From CAYGTK01 sp964352775 (GTDB lineage Bacteria > Bacteroidota > Bacteroidia > Chitinophagales > CAIOSU01): a stretch of DNA of 8,832 nucleotides. Below the pieces are notes generated by a model. It saw nothing but the letters and a program-made list of their open reading frames with translations, ran no database searches and was not told the DNA's origin. Position numbers and translations under genes: made by a program. The stretch is from assembly GCA_964352775.1 (NCBI GenBank), contig CAYGTK010000176.1:1-8832 (forward strand), given 5' to 3'. Position 1 is the stretch's first letter; each line of letters starts with the position of its first letter. Positions 6,616 to 8,832 of this stretch are shown here, one piece after another.

Positions 6616-7339
6616 AGAATCAAACGGATATATATTCACCTTTTTGGTGGGGATGGTACTGGTAGTAGCTACCTTGTTATCATTCATTACTTCAGCACTC
6701 AGCCCGATCATTGATCAGAATGTAGAGCTAGATAAGAAAACTCAGATCCTTCAATCTGTTATTATTGTAACGGAAGAAGCGGAGGACACTACATTCACAA
6801 AAGACTTTGTCGAAAGTACCTATGGTGGAAACATTACCGAAATGGTAGTTAACTCTGAAGGAGAAACCATAGGTGACAATGCTTTCGAACTAGATTTCAA
6901 GAAAGAATTGAAGAAAGACCTTGCAGATCGTAACTACCCAGTGTATGAATACGAGAAAGATGGAAAGGTGAACTACATCATTCCATTAGAAGGTTTAGGT
7001 CTTTGGGATCGTATTTATGGTTACTTAGCCTTGGAGGATGACTTTAACACCATTCGTGGTGCATCTTTTGGTCACGTAGGAGAAACACCTGGTTTGGGTG
7101 CTCGCTTAACGGAATACTGGTTTCGCTCTCAATTTCAAGGAAAGAAATTATATGGAGATGATGGAAGCTTTGCCCTTGATGTGTTGAAAGGAGAAGGTAA
7201 CGCTGGAGTAGATGAAAAAGGTGGCTATAAAGTAGACGGTATGTCTGGAGCCACTATTACCAGTGATGGAACAGAGGATATGCTCGCAAAGTGTGTAGAC
7301 CTTTACCAACCATTTTTTAACACTGTAAAAACTATCTAA
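6602..7339 (+). CDS. nqrC: NqrC, Na+-NADH:quinone reductase subunit C
   Basis: Subunit with one N-terminal membrane helix (about residues 10-31) and a periplasmic FMN-binding domain; its covalent flavin passes electrons within Na+-NQR. The attachment motif GMSGATIT is present with Thr218. Further marks are GLGLWDRIYGYLALE (about 131-145) and GHVGETPGLGARLTE (about 157-170). The 245 residues are near the family norm of about 255. The start is a GTG overlapping the nqrB end by 14 bases, set by the AGGAGG site at 6589-6594; translation is probably coupled to nqrB. The stop TAA shares one base with the nqrD ATG (TAATG). Confidence 0.97.
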   Translation: MSFNKESNGYIFTFLVGMVLVVATLLSFITSALSPIIDQNVELDKKTQILQSVIIVTEEAEDTTFTKDFVESTYGGNITEMVVNSEGETIGDNAFELDFKKELKKDLADRNYPVYEYEKDGKVNYIIPLEGLGLWDRIYGYLALEDDFNTIRGASFGHVGETPGLGARLTEYWFRSQFQGKKLYGDDGSFALDVLKGEGNAGVDEKGGYKVDGMSGATITSDGTEDMLAKCVDLYQPFFNTVKTI

Positions 7340-8034
7340 TGGCAGATGTAGCAGTTAAAAGCGAACCGTTATTCGGGAAGAAGAACCGTCGCTTACTTAC
7401 CGACCCATTAAACGACAATAACCCGATAACCGTACAGGTATTAGGTATATGTAGTGCTTTGGCGGTAACCAGTACCTTAATAAACTCCCTTTATATGGGT
7501 GTTGCAGTAATGGTAGTAACTGGCTTTGCCAACTTAACCATTTCGGCATTGCGTAATTACATACCTAACCGTATTCGTATGATCGTGCAGCTAGTAGTAA
7601 TTGCCTTTTTGGTAACACTAGTAAGCTTATCACTTCAGGCTTTCGCTTACGACGTAAGTAAAACACTATCGGTATTCGTAGGGCTTATTATTACCAACTG
7701 TATCGTAATGGGTCGCTTAGAGGCTTATGCCATGGCTAACGATCCTTGGCCTTCTTTCCTTGATGGAATTGGTAATGGATTGGGTTACGCGCTTATCCTT
7801 ATAGGTGTTGGTACTATTCGCGAACTTTTCGCTTCTGGAACTATTTTTGGTTTGGAAGTAATGGGAGGTATTAGTAAACTAGTTGCATGGGTTGGGTCAA
7901 TATTTGGATGGAATTGGGAATGGGAATATGTGAACAACGGTCTCATGGTGTTGCCTATTTCTTCAATCATCCTTATCGGGGTATTCATTTGGATACAACG
8001 TGGATGGAATACCAAGTTAGTAGACGTATCATAA
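7339..8034 (+). CDS. nqrD: NqrD, Na+-NADH:quinone reductase subunit D
   Basis: Membrane subunit with about six helices. NqrD and NqrE form a pseudo-symmetric pair that holds an iron-sulfur centre in the membrane. The two cysteines that supply the NqrD ligands are Cys38 (QVLGICSALAVTS) and Cys121 (GLIITNCIVMGRLEA). Further marks are ALRNYIPNRIRMIVQ and FLDGIGNGLGYALI. The 231 residues exceed the Vibrio protein (210) by about ten at the N-terminus and by a tryptophan-rich insert near SIFGWNWEWEY (about 188-198). The ATG overlaps the nqrC stop by one base, indicating coupled translation. RnfE homologues are related, but the sequence and the operon make this NqrD. Confidence 0.97.
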   Translation: MADVAVKSEPLFGKKNRRLLTDPLNDNNPITVQVLGICSALAVTSTLINSLYMGVAVMVVTGFANLTISALRNYIPNRIRMIVQLVVIAFLVTLVSLSLQAFAYDVSKTLSVFVGLIITNCIVMGRLEAYAMANDPWPSFLDGIGNGLGYALILIGVGTIRELFASGTIFGLEVMGGISKLVAWVGSIFGWNWEWEYVNNGLMVLPISSIILIGVFIWIQRGWNTKLVDVS

Positions 8035-8052
8035 CAGTAGAATCGTAATAAG

Positions 8053-8664
8053 ATGGAGTTAATAAACATTTTTATCAAGTCAGCCTTTATTGAGAATATG
8101 GTGTTGGCTTATTTCCTAGGTATGTGTTCGTTCTTAGCTGTTTCAAAAACGGTACAGACCGCTTTCGGTTTGGGATTAGCTGTTGTATTCGTACTGGCTA
8201 TTACAGCACCACTCAACTGGTTAATTCACGAAGCTATTTTAAGAGAAGGTGCATTAGCATGGATCTCGCCTTCATTAGCTACAACAGACTTTGAGCACTT
8301 GAGCTTGATAGTATATATCGCCGTTATTGCATCACTGGTTCAGCTAGTGGAAATGGTAATAGAGCGTTTTAGCCCTGCATTATATGTATCACTTGGTATC
8401 TTTTTACCGTTGATTACGGTAAACTGTTCTATTCTAGGGGGTACATTGTTCATGTTCACTAAAGAATATGCTTTGCTTCCAAGTATCGTTTACGGTTTGG
8501 GTGCTGGTTTTGGATTCTTCTTAGCTATAGTAGCAATTGCCGCTATTCGCGAGAAACTTCGTTATTCAGCTATTCCTGCACCATTGCGCGGATTGGGTAT
8601 AGCATTCATTATCACAGGTTTAATGGGCATCGCGTTTATGAGCTTGGTAGGTATTAAATTGTAA
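8053..8664 (+). CDS. nqrE: NqrE, Na+-NADH:quinone reductase subunit E
   Basis: Membrane subunit of 203 residues (198 in Vibrio), partner of NqrD with inverted topology. The ligand cysteines are Cys25 in YFLGMCSFLAVSK and Cys125 in GIFLPLITVNCSILGG. Other family stretches are FIENMVLAYF near the start, VQLVEMVIERFSPALY in the middle and AIREKLRYSAIPAPLRGLG near the end. About six hydrophobic helices are visible. It lies 18 bases after nqrD, with no clear Shine-Dalgarno site before its ATG. RnfA is the related alternative, but the flanking nqr genes exclude it. Confidence 0.97.
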   Translation: MELINIFIKSAFIENMVLAYFLGMCSFLAVSKTVQTAFGLGLAVVFVLAITAPLNWLIHEAILREGALAWISPSLATTDFEHLSLIVYIAVIASLVQLVEMVIERFSPALYVSLGIFLPLITVNCSILGGTLFMFTKEYALLPSIVYGLGAGFGFFLAIVAIAAIREKLRYSAIPAPLRGLGIAFIITGLMGIAFMSLVGIKL

Positions 8665-8682
8665 CAGCAAAATATAACGACT

Positions 8683-8832
8683 ATGTTATTTGCCTTAGAT
8701 ATTGTTTTTATAATCGGTAGTGTACTTGCGTTCTTCGTGATCCTATCATTCCTAGTTGGGGGTATCATTTTTGCAAAATCGCAATTGGTTCCTTCAGGTA
8801 GCTTGAAGATTGACGTAAACGGACAGAGCACA
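8683..8832 (+). CDS. nqrF: NqrF N-terminus, Na+-NADH:quinone reductase subunit F (partial)
   Basis: The first 50 codons of the NADH-oxidising subunit, in frame to the window edge. The N-terminal membrane helix (about residues 5-30) runs into FAKSQLVPSGSLKIDVNG, the typical join to the [2Fe-2S] domain; Vibrio NqrF has FAKSKLVPTG at the same place. The [2Fe-2S] cysteines, FAD site and NADH site lie beyond the window and cannot be checked. It starts 18 bases after the nqrE stop, again without a clear Shine-Dalgarno site, as the expected last structural gene of the operon. Confidence 0.95.
   Translation, partial: MLFALDIVFIIGSVLAFFVILSFLVGGIIFAKSQLVPSGSLKIDVNGQST

Noticed and set aside
7785..8078. 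Minus-strand open frame across the nqrD-nqrE junction
   Set aside because: It is a mirror of conserved NqrD and NqrE coding sequence, with no resemblance to any family I know and no start signals.
7339..8832. Rnf complex (RnfE, RnfA) instead of Nqr
   Set aside because: NqrD and NqrE are homologous to Rnf subunits, but nqrA, nqrB and nqrC precede them in canonical order and NqrF has the FAKSxLVPxG signature; no RnfB or RnfC is present.

Overview
The window is a stretch of ordinary-looking chromosome from a member of the Bacteroidota. Three things point there: a type IX secretion system (T9SS) plug protein, the phylum's characteristic promoter (TTTG-like -33 and TAnnTTTG -7 elements) in the shared intergenic region at 3348-3567, and the near absence of Shine-Dalgarno sites except at one internal gene. 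I cannot place it to class or genus. I see no tRNA, rRNA, CRISPR array, insertion sequence, attachment site or phage gene.

Left part (1-1490): the 3' end of an unrecognised plus-strand gene (2-151) faces a small YjdI-like iron-sulfur protein on the minus strand (160-393). A 274-base divergent spacer follows, then a membrane-anchored SGNH/GDSL-type hydrolase (668-1360). The convergent gap 1361-1490 holds an (AG)8 repeat, an inverted repeat and a strand-specific intrinsic terminator for the minus-strand genes.

Middle (1491-3567): a two-gene minus-strand unit, the T9SS plug protein followed three bases later by yqgE. It is read from a good Bacteroidota promoter at 3427-3456. Back to back with it, a second promoter at 3509-3540 drives the rightward operon. 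A 7-base direct repeat with an 11-base period lies between the two.

Right part (3568-8832): the Na+-translocating NADH:quinone oxidoreductase operon in canonical order nqrA-B-C-D-E-F; nqrF runs off the window. NqrF takes electrons from NADH, and NqrB, C, D and E carry them through flavins and iron-sulfur centres across the membrane to quinone while Na+ is pumped out. The covalent-FMN threonines of NqrB and NqrC and the paired cysteines of NqrD and NqrE are all present. 

The main oddity is NqrA. It carries about 123 extra N-terminal residues comprising a signal-peptide-like segment and a second hydrophobic helix in front of a complete, normal-length NqrA. This would tether to the membrane a subunit that is normally a peripheral cytoplasmic protein. 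A second oddity is nqrC, which starts with GTG inside nqrB behind a strong AGGAGG site.
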